Assembly (NCBI GenBank): GCA_015680685.1
Contig: MNCI01009517.1
Coordinates: 31,251 to 95,250 of the forward strand
Length of the DNA: 64,000 nucleotides
Direction of reading: 5' to 3'
Source: Gnetum montanum
Lineage: Eukaryota; Streptophyta; Gnetopsida; Gnetales; Gnetaceae
Numbering within the stretch: position 1 is the first letter of the stretch; the number at the start of each line of letters is the position of its first letter. Made by a program: the position numbers and the translations under genes. The notes beneath the pieces were generated by a model that was not told the DNA's origin, made no database searches, and worked only from the letters and a program-made list of their open reading frames with translations. Of the stretch, positions 19,550 to 33,348 are shown piece by piece.

Positions 19550-22330
19550 TTCATTTATTAATTGTGAAAACAACATATGGCCTATAATTTTATTGTAACA
19601 TTTCTTCTACTAGAGTATTCAATTTCTTTTACTATTGGGCAACCAAAACAACATATCCTAATAGTATACAATCCATATTTTCTTTCCTTGCTCTAATGAA
19701 ATGAGAAATTTGGTATAATATCTTACAATAACATTTGGCTTTGAATGAAGTGAATTCTAAGTTGGGCTCTCCTTATTCTTCATATTGCAATTGAATTGTT
19801 TAACAGCTTGTAGTAATGATACATCCTTCATCGAAAGTGGATTTTTTATACATATTAATAATAGTTATGTAATTTTCATCTTCATTCATTTCCTCTACAT
19901 TAATAAGAACTTGTTTGTGCAGCTCTTGTGAAACATTAATGGTGTAGAAAACATGACTACACTCCACCAAAGAAAGCTCATACAGCATGTGATAAATCTC
20001 TATAACACCAATGTTTTTATCTACAACAACATTCATAATAAGCCTTCTATAGAAAAATAAAGCATCTTCATGAAAATTCCTTGACTCTGAAATTTGCAGC
20101 AACATGTAATTGAAAGATTGCAATTTCTTCTCAGATTTAGCTACATATTTCCCAATATATTTTATGATGACATATCATGCTATAATAGGTTGAAAATCTA
20201 TATTTTCCCTTCATGTTTGAAGCAACATTATGTTATGAACATTAAGACCTGAATCATTTCTTTGAGAAATATAAGTAATCTTATTATTATTTTCTAGATT
20301 TTTGTAAAGACTTGATTCTAAATATAAAGGCCAAGAGGCATTGTACCTAGAAAGGAAAGAAAGAGAAGATAAAATGCCTATAAAATTTTTATACTAAGAT
20401 AAAATAAAGTTTAGTTGCTAATAGAAAATAATGAAATAGTGAGGAAATAATAATTCAATACAAATATGGTACCTACAAACCTCTTTGTCATTATGTTTTC
20501 TTAGGCATGCACCTGATTTGTAGATAGTATATCTTTGAATAGCATTAAGAAAATCAACATAATCAATTTCTAGATTCATACATTGTAGGTGTTAAATACT
20601 TAATGCATATGGATGATGTAACATGTTTATATGTAAAGCCTAAGTGGAAAGATAGAAAAAAAGATAAATCAATGAAAGTAATAATTCTTGCATATTCCAT
20701 GTAATATTAGTAACAACTTTTTGCAAGTACTTAAAAGATAAATGAGAACTTACAATGTTAGGTTTCCCATTTGCTGTAAATATTGGATTCCATGCATTTG
20801 TAATTAAATCAAAAAATTCCTTTGTCCTTTGCATAACATAAAGATCATTTGGGTCTAGTTCATTTATCTTTGGGGCATCTTGTATTCATAGGAAACCATG
20901 TACATGTAGATATCCATAATGCTACCACTCATATTTCATATAGTAATCAACAACATGGAATTCCTTTATCAAAATTATATTTTGAAAGATAATGTGATGA
21001 TGGTGTAGGAAATCTACCAATATATGCAAATTTTCAATGATATTACTCTACCTTCCTTGTTTCAATTTTGATGAGTTCTCATGTAGATCTCCTTTCATTA
21101 GATTAAGTAGCTCATGTTAATAGATATATGCTAAAATAAGAGTAAAAGATAAAAAAGGAGGTGTTCACAATTGATTCACCATATCAGTTAACTTTGCTTC
21201 ACATTTTCTCTAATAAGATTGTGTATCATGAATGGAGGTATCATATCACATTAAATTATTAACAATGAAATGTGATAGAGTATTATAAAATTGCTCATAT
21301 AGTTCCTGAATAGTTATGGGTGCATCAACAATGTTTTTTAAAAATATATATATAGGTACATTTTATTTCTCATTGTCTTCTAATGATATTATGGATATAT
21401 TACCTAAAAATAAATCATACAACATTTTTTCAAAGTATAAAAAAATAGGTACAATGAAAATAAAAAATAAAGTAAGAAATGATATTTACTTAAAAGTCTT
21501 GTGCCATCCAAATCTATCATCCTTATAGTGAAAAATATGTTTTGCATATTCATGCAGTTTGACATCATTAGCTCTTTGATCAATGAAATCAAATTTTCCT
21601 TTAGGAAAAAGACTTGGAAACACAGTCATAAAAAATCCATCATGTTAAACTCATTAATAGGAGAATAAGATATGGAAGGCCACTGGGCAAAATTTGAATC
21701 CTGCAATGATGAATTATGCAATCATATATTTATCCAATTAATTTCTTTTCTTATAATACCAAGACATTGTGTAATTGATGATGTATGTCTAATAATATTT
21801 TCTTCATCTATTTAAATCAACGAGCATTGAAATTGTAATCTCATTTCTCCACCTTATTCTAATAATGCAATATAATGAATGTTATGAAAGATGTTAACCT
21901 TACCTATATCAACAACATCATTTAATGCATGCATATCAATCTTAACATTATGATAGTAAGGATCATTTTCCTTTTTAAATAAAGCATTATAGACTTGTCT
22001 CTTATTAACTATCAAATTATGCTCAGTACCCATTTGATCCACTCTTTTCAAAAACAAAAAAAGGAATATCTTTTATTCTAAGAGAAAGTCTCTTAATAAT
22101 CTTTGCGACTTCCCTAGGAGAGCTAATTGTGTGACTCCTATACCTAAACTATCCATCCACTACATGTATAACTTGCAATATAGGATTTATTCTTGCAATT
22201 AACATTACTTTAGACTTAGCTAAATCAGCTAGGATAAGTTGTTGGTTTTCTCGATCCATGTTATTTTTAGCCAAAATTTGTTTCATCTCTTAATTAAAAC
22301 TATTAACAATATTTTATGCCTTTTCTTTTA
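19550..22330 (-). pseudogene. Helitron Rep/helicase-like protein, N-terminal and Rep part, decayed
   Basis: Fragments on the minus strand appear in the order expected for plant Helitron transposases. First come KVMLIARINPILQVIHVV and SPREVAKIIKRLSLRIKDIP (the domain before Rep, near 22250-22080), then VNKRQVYNALFKKENDPYYH (near 22000). The Rep histidine box LHVHGFL with IQDAPKINELDPNDL follows (near 20900), then DYVDFLNAIQRYTICKSGAC (near 20530). Last is an open stretch (20123-19800) with FYRRLIMNVVVDKNIGVIEI and LYELSLVECSHVFY. Stops and frameshifts separate all pieces. The SF1 helicase half is not found on the left, and neither Helitron end (TC start, CTRR hairpin end) was located. Confidence 0.7.
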
Positions 22331-24563
22331 TACACCTATTGGATGTCAAACCTCTACTTCTTATTGAATCCAATGATATGATAAGATATATTTCATTAGA
22401 GACATTACAAGATCAAGTATTTGCAAAAGTTATAACTCTAGTATTAAAATTTTGAATCACTTGAGCAATTTTTGTAGGTGTCTTTTTGTAGGTTTGGAAA
22501 AGAGTGAACTGCTTCTGATGAAGGCACTTCCACTGTTAGTCCAATAGTAACATCCATAGGCTTGTGCATCTGATCATGTGAATCTTCTTTGTGTTAACAT
22601 TGCCTTAGTTAGTAATTACTCTCACAATCCTATGCTCGCCGACTATCTTCTCGTAATTGTTATTCTGTACTTGTGATTTCTAGCATAGATATATGTAGGC
22701 TCAAATTCATTTTAAATTTGCTACAAAAGTTAATCATATTCAGAAATATGAATAAATTATTAAATAAAAAGAAATAACAACTTGAGAATTAGTAGACAAT
22801 TAAAACTTACATTGCTTACTGATGATTTGTATTATTATGATCACTACAACTGACCATTTAAGAGGATGAATTTCTAGTTGGTAAGAGTAAATTAGAAATG
22901 AATACATCTTAAAAAATATTTGTAATTTAAGTACAAAAATTAAATGATTAGATTTAGCAATGTTAACATTAGAAACATGCAATGCGAAAANTATCATGCT
23001 TTTAAATTTCATTGAACATGTTATTATCAGTGGCATCACATTGATTCCGATTTTTGAAATTGTGCTTCTTCCTCTATTGTTATCAATTTTGGAATTATAC
23101 TCTCTATGATCTATGGTCATCCTCAACCTCCACTCTACCCATGAACACTACCACGACTTCTATGAATTATATTATTTGTTATAAAAGATGGTTGTTGTGG
23201 ATAATTTTAAATAGACTCTTCTATAGCTTCATTGTTAGGAATCACATTATTATGATTCATGTTGAGAATCATATTGCAATTTCTTTAGAGAAAGCAGGGA
23301 ATGAGTAGCACAACCTTATTATTTAAATTTATAAATATGATGATAGAAAAGGTCCAATTTATTTTCATAATAAAATGTAAATTATTTGGCAATTTCAATC
23401 TTCATAGTGTCAAAAGTAGAATATTCCCATTGATTATTCTATGGTCAAATCCAAAATTTTTTTTCTTGCAATTTAAACATGGTGTCACCTAATTCTCCAT
23501 GGTTAAATATAAATTTGTTTGGCAATTTTTAAGACATCAAACAAATGACATTGAAAACATCTCTCTTAATATATTTCTAGTAATGATTGTCATCTCTCCA
23601 TATAATTAGTAATAATTATTTAATGCTTCTAAATTTAAAATTTGAAATTATTGAAAATAGAGAAATCATATCTTGAAAATGCCATGAATCAAAAAAATTC
23701 TGGAAATTCATAACTTAAGCATGTGGGAAATTTTATTAATTTCTATAAAAAGAAGAATACTTTTTTAGCTTCACCAAATTTCAAAGAAAAACTCGAATGA
23801 TTAAACCTAATTAAGAAGTTTCAATATTAATAAAATATACAAAAATATATTACCTTGTAACCATGCTTATTCTCTAGTTTCAATATTAAATTTTATATAA
23901 TTTAATAAGCAATATGATATTTCATGGTTGTTCATTTAGTTTTTTTTTACATTACTAAATTCAAATTACAATGTCTTTTGAAGCTTAAATAATAGAAACT
24001 AACAACAAAATATTAAAAATAATTGTTGAATTGTCTTGCAACCATGGTTATTCTATAGCTTTATTTAAATTATTTATAATATTTCATGCTTGTTCACTCA
24101 CAATGCCTTTAGAAGCTTTAAAATATAGAAACTAATAACAATATATTAAAAATAATTGTTGAAGCCTCTAATTACTAAATATGCAAAGAAATTACCAAAT
24201 ATGAAGCATTTTCTAGTTTCATTTAAATTATTTATAATTTTGAAATAATGGACAATGTGATGTTTCATGGTTGTTAATTTAGTTTTATTTTAAAATTACC
24301 AAATTAAAATCATAATGTCATTGAAGCTTCTAACCTCTATATTAGAAATTTTCATCTGTTGATGAAGCTTCATCTTAGAAATTTCCACACAAGTTTCTGT
24401 ATCCATAAAATAGTGTGTAGTTTTCCTTATCACTACCCTACCATCAATATTGGCCTCTTAACCAAAATTAAATTCAAAAAACTAATATATGGTAAAAATT
24501 AAAGAAATAATTTAATAAAGTCCAAGTCAGTCAACTACATCAATGCATGCCCATCAACACGAT
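22331..24563. other. AT-rich stretch, no gene recognised
   Basis: Only short chance-length frames occur (for example 22800-23126 minus, which contains the isolated N at 22991). AATATTAAAA-like and TTTCATGGTTGTTCA-like words recur near 23930, 24080 and 24265, suggesting an old local duplication of some 200 bases. Nothing else is supportable. Confidence 0.5.
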
Positions 24564-25413
24564 TGATGAGTGGTGGAGTAATCACAACACTGTATCATAC
24601 AAGTCATGAGTGCTAATATGTGACCAAATTGTAATCCATAGATGAACAATGTAATTATGCTAGTGATTGATATTAAGTTCGTGAGCATTGTCTTCTCACC
24701 TTGAGTTAGTGAATTCTAACTGTATGGTTTAACTTACAATGAGGCATATGTTATATGATGTTGTAGGGCTTATTTTACTCCTAAGTGTAAATATAATGAA
24801 AATGAAGTTAAATGCTAAATCTAAATAATGATAGAAATGTAAATCTATTCTATCCTATAATGATGAGCATCCATTCTTGGCTTGTCAGACACACCTTGGA
24901 CTTATGTAATCATTACTGGAATTACCAAGTGAGTTCATCACTGAGTGAATCAAGTGAAACCACTGTTGGGTTACCAAATGATTACACTTTAATGCTTGAA
25001 GCTATTTATACTCATTTCGCTTTACGAATGAACAAGTAAAATAAAATGCTTTGGAAATGTAAATGATTAAGCTAAGTAAACATGGAAATTATTCTAAGTA
25101 AACAAATAAAACTAAGTGGATGTTACAATGATGGAAAGCAATCTTGATCTTTATTGTTATTATGAGATGCATCCAAGTACAATTCACTCAAATAAAGATT
25201 TTGTTCAACTGCTAAACATCACACTATGGGCATTCACTAAGAAAACAAATAGTAAGAGTTTCCCTAAGACAGAATGAAAAGTTGTTCATTGTATGTCCAA
25301 GTGTTTGTATTTATAGGGTTGCACACATCTTGAGATATCGTATCAAAATGATGTAGCATGGGTTATGACATTGTTGCTATGATATCGCAGAGCAAAAAAA
25401 ATTAACTTTATCA
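24564..25413 (-). repeat. E2 3' LTR (850 bp, minus)
   Basis: The left end TGATGAGTGGTGGAG is the complement of the family LTR terminus. The right end TTATCA abuts TACCCCCATGACTAA, the complemented polypurine tract. GATATCG words and TATTTATAGGG (complemented TATA) lie at 25309-25390. Divergence from E3 is considerable, so this is an old copy. Flanking bases on the left (ACGAT) have no partner because the other end is lost. Confidence 0.85.
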
Positions 25414-25614
25414 TACCCCCATGACTAACTAGAAACTCGTCCTTGAGTTAAAAAAAATGAGAATAAAGTCCTGTACAAAATTGGGAGGTAGACTCGATTT
25501 AACATGACTAACTAACTATTTAAATGACTTAGAATTTCATAGTGGTGTTTTTAAAAAATGACATAATTACATGACAAAACTAAAACAAAATTTGAAGTAG
25601 CATGATGTAGATTA

Positions 25615-28403
25615 GGTTACAGGCAATGGAAGCTCTTCCATCAGCTTCTTCCCTTTGTTGTTAAGCTTTTGAAATTTATATTTGTTTAAGAGTATTTAAA
25701 AATTTTCTTCTTTTGTCCTGGGATCATGTACCATCCATTCTTGTTGAGCAACATTATATGGAGTGGGTACATCTCATGGGCATAGTAGTTGTGGGAACAT
25801 TTTGTTGGCCTTTACCTTGCATGTTGCAAATTTTCATGTCTCCTCTTTAAATGCCCTAGCTATCTTTCTAAGTTCTTGGTAGTTTGACATGTGATGCACT
25901 AGGTTTGCTTCTACATCCTTATACCCTTGGTAGTTGGCCTTAACAATTTCTAGCTCTGAGTTTTCCACATGTAGTTTCTGCAGTGTGTCTTTCCTACTGA
26001 CAAACTCCTTCTCGTACATTACATATATGGCCACTACTTCCTACTCTAACTCATTTATGGGTCTACCTACTGTTAACATGGATATATTAGCATATTGAAG
26101 GTTTGCTAATCCCATGTACTTTGTTACGTCTTCTATCTATAGGTCCTTATTCTTCACTTTAGCTTAGTGGACATAAGCTAGGCTATCCATTATTAGCTGC
26201 TAGTCTGGGTTCTGAGTTGAGATAGAGCTCATTCTAGCCTTTTCCATTTAGATTGCTTGTTAATTTATTTTTTTGTACATGCCCACCTAATCTCTGAAGT
26301 GTTCCTTTATGTCATTCGTGCTTCTTGGCCTTGTTTTACTAGTCACCGATTTCTATTGCAAACTTTTGATAGATTGCACAGACTTCTTCCATTGATAGGC
26401 TTCTATTTTCTCTAGCCAAGCAACTCATATCCTAGTTAACTCTCATAAGTTATTCTTTTAATTGATGAATTCTTTCTTCAAGAACATTTTTTTTCTTCTC
26501 AATATATGTTAACCTGGTATTGTTAGTAGCAAGTTTTTTATTGTCTTCTTGTAAGGTTATGAATGCTTTGACATGTTCATAAGTTTGGGCTTCTACCACT
26601 GATGCATCCTATAGTGCCTTCTTCTTCTCTTTCTTCATTTTCATGTTGTGGGTAATCAATTGCCTTACATGACCAATTTTGAACTTCTCAAGTTGGTTAG
26701 GTGCTACAAATTATGCAAGGTCTCTTGTTTTGGCTTGAGTGGCTAGTTCTTCATGTAACCTCTACACCTCATCTTTTGCATGTTCAGCCCTAGTTTTGGC
26801 CATGACCAACTTTTCTTTTTTAACAATAAGATTAGATTGAACTATAGTGATATCATTGAGGATATTAAAACTATTTTACATAACATGGTCCATTTGTAGC
26901 ACTTTTTCCAAAATATATTCATGTTAGCAAGAGTCATTGAGATAATAGTAAGCAAATGAGCATCTCTTGCTCTAGAAATATTAGTTGGTGATACAATGGG
27001 AACATTGAAAGATTCCTTGATATGATTAGTTATTACTTCAGTTACTCCCACTACATCTTGATGCTACATAACCACAACTATGGCTCCTTCATGAGTTTCT
27101 AGCATGACTTGAAATGATTTAGCATTTCCTAAAATTTATTGTGCTCAGTCATCCTCTTTTTTTATTTGTAGTGACACCTATCATCCACTTGCTAGATCTA
27201 TGGATATAGTGGACATGACAAAGCTCTCTCTTACATTGTATAGATTAGTCCCATCCATTGTTACCTAGCTTATGGTTTCTACAATCTGTTGTAGGTGGCT
27301 CATAGCTAATCTATATTCTTATGGTGGTGGAACTTGTTGTTGTTGTTGCTGTTCAGCTTATGCTAGCTACTAGGTCCTTCTTGTTGCTACTAATTGGTAG
27401 CTAGAATGTTACTAGTAGAAATGGAACCTATAGCTCCCTTGGTGCCTACTAGCTTCTTTAGCTAATCTTTCTTTGGTGGCACCAACTTGAACATCTCTAT
27501 GTAGGAAGCATTTTGGGCCTTCATTGGGACATCATTGGTATATCCCAGGATTTTGACTTGTTAGCACAACTTCTTGACAAGGCAAGGGAACATAAATGTT
27601 AGTTTCCCTACATTCTTTTCTTTAAAACACATTTGAATTTTGAGGAAAAATAAATGGATGATGTTGGCATTGAATTTTCCCATCAAAATGGAATTTCCTC
27701 TAGTCGCATGTGTTGATACTCTATTGAGCCTTTTGGTTAGAAACAAATGGTAGGTTCTAATCTTGAAATATATCTTCTCTTCAACTATGAGCTCACTATA
27801 ATCCTTGTTCTATTTTCTATATGCCCTTTGTAACCATAGCTTTTTGGCATCAGTGTCTAATCTTATTGAGATTTGTGCCATGTTGGCTTCTTCACTTGGG
27901 ATGTTGAGGGCTTTGGTGATTACCTCTATTGAATATGACATTAAGACTCCTTTAATTTTTACTATAGCATCGACTTGTTTGTTTTGCCAAAATTGGTAAG
28001 TTTCTCTAAGATATCATTCATCACTATCACATAAGGTGGACCATAGGGAACATGCTTGCAGTTGCAGTTGTGTCTTCATCAGTTTTAGAGCAAACTTCAT
28101 GAAAGGATCAAAGTTCAATTCCATAATGACTATGAATATGATTGATTTTTTCTATATCACCTAGAGGCATTCTAGAGACAACGTGAGGCACTACCATTGT
28201 TTAGGTGCTAGTGGGACTTTTACCTCTCCTTGGGTTGAGTGCTTGGTGGTAGGAGTTTGTTGATGAATGCTATAGGATTTGGCCTTCTACTTTGTATGTT
28301 CTACTTGGGAAGTTTGTTCTCCTACTTGGCTTCTCCCATGGCCTCTTTGTCTTTTTCTCCCATGTTGAGAAGTTTCTTCAACTGCTAGTCTCTTTGGAAC
28401 CAT
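25615..28403 (-). pseudogene. E2 ORF3: extra protein with possible DNA/RNA-binding N-terminus and coiled coil
   Basis: The ATG (28403-28401) stands directly behind TTGTAG. The product begins with a basic region (MVPKRLAVEETSQHGRKRQR), then has ETYQFWQNKQVDAIVKIKGV and VITKALNIPSEEANMAQ, a helical region (TYHLFLTKRLNRVSTHATRG, IQMCFKEKNVGKLTFMFPCL), a Gln-rich linker, and a long Lys/Glu coiled coil (KLATNNTRLTYIEKKKNVLE). The original length was around 900 codons; many stops and shifts now break it. E3 carries a shortened homologue with the matching start ETYQFWHNKEEGTMVNICGV. The central part resembles the extra ORF of Athila-type elements in outline. It is not envelope-like: no signal peptide or membrane anchor is seen. 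Confidence 0.6.
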
Positions 28404-31100
28404 CTACAACCAACAAGATTTTTGAAATTATTAAAGTGTTTAAATTAGTGATTAATGGTTCCTTATCCTTCTTGTACTCTTGGTTAGATCAAGTTCTTAT
28501 CTTATTATGATTAAAGGGTTAGAAAATTTTTCAAAATGAAACCACGTAAGTGTTATGTCCTTAATGACTTATGACCTTGCACAATTATCATTTTCTTGCT
28601 TATTTTTCCTTGAAATAGTTGGTATGGTTAATTAGGTGAATTAGTTATGTTATTTGGCTTAAGTTTTATTAATTCAAGGTTCTCATTATTTCCTTATACT
28701 TATCCTTTATAGTATCTTCTGGGCATTAGAAAATTTTTGGCTCAAGTTTCCATATGCTCCTACAATGCACTCCCCCATGACTAATTTGAGTGCTTTGGGA
28801 TCAACAACATTCAAGACTTTAGAAAATCAAAACTATGAGAATGAAGTTATGGCCTTGGGAAGTTAGTGTGCAGGACCTCAAAGGAAAAGTTGCAAAAACT
28901 TCTCTTATAGTAAAATGAAGGAATGAAAACTTTCACCAACTCCCATGTGTATATATACTATTTTTATATGTGAGACATCATAGATGATACATTGTAGATG
29001 CGACATCATAGGGGCTATGACATCACTATGAAAAAATTTCAAATTTTCATTTAATTTTCTAAGAATAACTAAGTCAATTGGGATGTTTGAAAGATGTGCA
29101 GCTTGTCCAAAGGGTCTTGAGTCATTAATGATGCATAGTGTTCTAGAATTTGACATTCCAAGTTCATAAGAAAGAAATCTCGGGCAATGAAAGTTTATTG
29201 AATAGATAGGAAATGGGTTAAGAATTACATATTTATGGGTAGATTATTAGATGGTATGGGAAGTATTTATTGAATCTTGCTTTTTTTGGAAGGCATAAAA
29301 TGATGTGGAATTTTTTGTCAAGTATGAAATACAAGAGTTATACAAGTGGGTCCTCCCCAAAGTGGGCTCTAGCCCTTAGTGCCCTTGTATAGCTATGGCT
29401 AAATGTGTTCATAGGCCCTTAAGGAGTTGAATGTAAGACATACCTATCTAGAAAAACACACATGTTAGTATCACTAGATTGGAAAAATAATACTATATTA
29501 TACAAAACCATAAAGTTATGATTAAATATATAATGAGGTGAAATATTCTGCAAAAGGGATTGCTAAAACTAGGACATGAGGTATCTTACCATTGGAATAA
29601 TGAATTCTTATGTGTAATTTGTGGTTAAAGTAATCATTAGCTCTTCTTTTCAAGATTAAATCCAAGTCCAAACCACTTACAATGACATTGCATTATTTCA
29701 TCCCTAAGATTCACAACCATAAGACTACCACTATTGCAATGAGTATTCCTACTTGACATGTTATTTAATGGAGGAGTTTATTAGGTGCACTCTTTATTTT
29801 TGGGATTACTGAGAAGCTACCTACCTTTAGGCATGAGCAACATGTCTTTCTAGTGGAACCCCTAGAAATTTATTCTTTGCATGGATTTTATTTTTTGACT
29901 ATGTCAACCTTACTAGAGGACTACCTTCAGGCATGGATAACATGTCTTTCTAGTAACATGGTAAGGTGACACTTATTGTACTCTTACTACCATTTTTCAT
30001 TAGATCTTCAGGAAAATAATACATTCTTGGCAACATAAGAGAACTTACAATAGTACTCCAAGAGAATCCACAAGTTCCCTTGATGTCACATCCTTGTCAC
30101 TCCCACTTGGTTCTTTACTTTTTTATCCAAGCATAATGATCACATGTATTTTCTTAGTTTTATTGTCAAAAAAATATTATTATGGCCATGGTAAGAACCT
30201 CTTATTATTGGAATGGGTGGATAGATGTTGTGGTCTTACTATATAGGTAATCATTCCCTTATGATTTGATAATATAGGGTAATCTTCACCTTATTAGAAC
30301 TACATCTTTCGTTTTTTGGTGTATTTTATTAAAAATTAACAAAAATATGTATAAGGGAAATAATGAAAATTATAGAAAAAATTGGAAAAGTGGAGAGAGA
30401 ACTTGAAAAATATTAAAGAATATCAACCGATTGAGAAATGAAGAAATATAAAAGAATGAAAAGATATCAAAGAATAGGAAAAAGTACTAAGAAAAAGAAA
30501 TAGTATAATAAAGAATCACAAACCTTAAAATTAGAAAATAGAAAAGTTTAAAAGCACTTATTAATTCCTAAGTCAAGGTAAGGCATCTCCCTCATGACTA
30601 AACTCATGGACGAATATTCAAAAAATAGACCCTAGATCGCTTAGATCATACACTCTAGGTTTCTCATTTACCATCCTTATTGATTTAGTTTTTTGGTTAT
30701 TATCCCAAGTAATCTTAATGGTAATCAAATTCTAATCATCTAAGGATGTATATGCTATTGGACTAGATGGTCTTTCCATCTCAAAAGATCCAACTATACT
30801 CTTTTGTTTACTATTAAATTTGAATTTTAAGTCTTTATTTGCATTATCTGTTGGTGTATGATTATGGTTTAGGTTTTCCTTTTGTGAGTTCTTAGTTTGA
30901 ATCATTCTCTTAGGATGAGAGTTAATACATGAGTCAGGCATTTTCATGCATATTTTAGACAAATATGTTCTCAATTTTTAGCCACTAAGTATCTTTTGGT
31001 TTAGTGGCTCTTATTCCTCCTTGTACACACAATTGTTTCTCACATCTATTGTGGGCTGCTGTAAGGACTGTGATGACATTCTAAAGTGTCAATCCATAAT
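28404..31100 (-). other. E2 non-coding region between protease and ORF3
   Basis: In minus-strand order it has a polypurine-like motif TTTAGTCATGAGGGAGATG (about 30605-30585), a pyrimidine-rich block (about 30560-30300), a hairpin GGGC-TAGA-GCCC followed by CACTTTGGGGAGGACCCACT (29375-29344), a block of degenerate palindromes such as GATGTCGCATC with a TATA-like TATATAAAAATAG (29030-28950), a leader containing AGAGAAGTTTTTGCAAC, a second polypurine-like motif TTAGTCATGGGGGAG (28784-28770), and an intron-like stretch ending in the TTGTAG acceptor. The short open frame at 30974-30732 is unassigned. Confidence 0.6.
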
Positions 31101-31510
31101 TACACCCTTTATTATGATTAGTAATGCATGGAATTATTTATGTATGTATGGATCCTTTCTCATCTTCCTTAAATATTTTCAAAAATAAATCTCTCATTCC
31201 TAACTTAGCCTCTATTGTGCTAACCCATACTCTCTTCATAATGATAGGAAATTCCTTGTCATCATTCTTCATGTCAATCACTATAAAATATACTAGAAGA
31301 CCACCCATTGATAGTGATCACCATATCGTCTATCCATCCAAAAGGAATGGTCACAGATTGGTTTACTAGCTCTAACCTTATGTTGCACTTCCTTAATGGT
31401 GGCCGATTCCATGCCTTGTATGTTTCCTTAGATAATAAATTTACTCTAGAACATGAGTCTAGTAGAGCCTTGCATGGTGAATCTTCAACTACTTGTAAAT
31501 AAATTAAAGA
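31100..31510 (-). pseudogene. E2 aspartic protease
   Basis: The active-site box reads CKALLDSCSRVNLLSKETYK, where the Gly after Asp-Ser is changed to Cys and the next Gly to Arg. After a frameshift the second box reads EFPIIMKRVWVSTIEAKLGM, again with the usual Gly-Arg altered. The tail IPCITNHNKGC matches E5. It aligns piece by piece with the E1 protease. Inactive. Confidence 0.7.
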
Positions 31511-31649
31511 ACTTTTTTGGGTCTATTATTTTCATAGAAAGTTTCATTTCCTTTATCCAATCTAATACTATATCTGTTAGCATGACAATTGTAAATTTCT
31601 AATTTGATTGTTGCAAAAGCATAGTGTTCATAGGAGGATTTGTCATATA

Positions 31650-33345
31650 AGGAACATGATTCAATGGAGCCCTAACTCTACAAGCCTTTTTGAACTTGTC
31701 CTAAAGAAATGATGTTTCTTCAATTTTTCTTTAGCATTGCTGGTATGATCCTCTTTCTATATATTGACTGCCCTTGTAGCACTTTTCTGCTATGGCTATG
31801 ATGATAGCTCCCCTTGCATTGTAGGTGGTGGCACAGATGGTAAAGGATTAGAAGGTTGACCTAATGGACCAACTATTAATTGCTGCATGTATGGATTAGC
31901 ATCCATCCTTAGAGTTGTAGATTTATAGTACTTAGGTGGATAATATTGAGAAGTGTGAACTGCTACGTTTCCTAGAGATATTAGACACTACACATAATAT
32001 CCATAAGGGTTTGGCTACCAATATGGATACTGATGCCTCAATCGTGGCATTGCCCATGCTTGTGAGTGTTTTCACTATTACTGATATTGCTCCTATTATT
32101 TTGGATCAGCTCCACTTAGATAATATGTTGGTTGGAAAGGTTGCTTGACGTTACCTTGAGGATAAGATAACCATTTTGGCATTTTCTTTTTGATGAATCT
32201 TGGATTAAGCACATATGCCCTTGATTTTTACAAATGTGCCATCATAGGATAGCATCCTTTAGGATGTTCATACCTACACACTGTACACCCTTCCTCATCC
32301 TTTGAGCTTGAATCAATGCATTCTTCAATTAAAGCAACTTTTCCTTTTTATTTATAGTGTTCACATCCATAGTCTCTTTTCTCTTTCTTCTCCTTACCCT
32401 TATTAAAGGCTTGTTTAGTTCTTTCTTCTACAATTTTTAAGGCTATAGCAAATTTTTTGTCCATGGAGTTCCACATATTTTCTACCTTGGTTGTTATTTT
32501 ATTGATAGATTTTTGAATCGTTAGGGTCTTTTTCTAAATCACCTCTTCTAAGGTTTCTTGCTCTTGCTTATCACATATTCATACATCTCTTTTTCTGATA
32601 GATGGATCTCAATTATATTCCTTGGTTTATTCTATCTTTTTCAACTCACCTTCTTCCTTTGCCACTTGGTCAATTAGCCTTTGAATTCGATGCACAATCA
32701 TTTTCGATAATCTTCCTTGGGCATAAATCCCAAGGGTTTCTCTAGTTTTATTTCTCAATCCATCAATAATGTGCCTAAGCTATTCTCTTTGGGAAAATTC
32801 ATGGCCTAGACACTTATGCAAACAAGAGTAGTATCTTCCTATTGCCACATCAAGGGATTCATGAATTCCTTACTTCTAGCCCTAGATCTATTTTCTAAGG
32901 TTGGACATTTGAGAATAGGTTTGGTATTTATCATTGAAGAGTTCAAGCATGATACTTCACCTTCTAATTGATTCAAGTTCTAACAATATATGTAAGCTTT
33001 CTACCTCCTCAATGAGTGTCTAAGGGAAAAAATTAATTTTTCACCAGTCACTTTCAATACTCTATAGGGCACAAGCATCATAAAATGCTTGAAGGTGATG
33101 TTGTGAACTTGTGTTATACCCACCTTTAAACTTAGGAATATTGTTCATATCAATTCACTTGATGTGACTATCTCTCCTATGCCTAGTTTGAATGTGCACT
33201 ACTTCCCTTACGTTGATCAAGCTATAAGTAGTCAATATGGGTTCTTTATGATTATAGGATTTGTATGCTTAATTGTAGTGATACCTTCTTTGGTACTCAT
33301 ATCGCTCTCTCTCTTCATGTCTATCCTTGTACCTTTGTGGTTCAT
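31650..33345 (-). pseudogene. E2 gag
   Basis: The N-terminal basic part contains RYEPQRYKDRHEERERYEYQ (near 33330-33270). Then comes DMNNIPKFKGGYNT and LQAFYDACAL (near 33150-33080), the start of the capsid-like domain also seen in E3 and E5. Further pieces, such as YNSSMINTKPILKCP and GFMPKED-like fragments, are separated by stops and shifts to about 31650. The domain packages element RNA. Cut at 33348 by the junction with E3. Confidence 0.65.
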
Positions 33346-33348
33346 ACT

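Larger units (their letters stand above)
24564..33348 (-). mobile_element. E2: Ty3/gypsy element with gag, protease and ORF3, minus strand, 5' truncated
   Basis: From right to left on the minus strand it contains the gag N-terminus (33345), gag, protease (near 31400), a thymine-rich block, the hairpin box, a TATA-containing block, ORF3, the polypurine tract and one LTR. RT and integrase are absent. It ends abruptly at 33348 against E3, so its 5' LTR and primer site are lost. It is the most decayed of the family members with ORF3. Confidence 0.8.
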
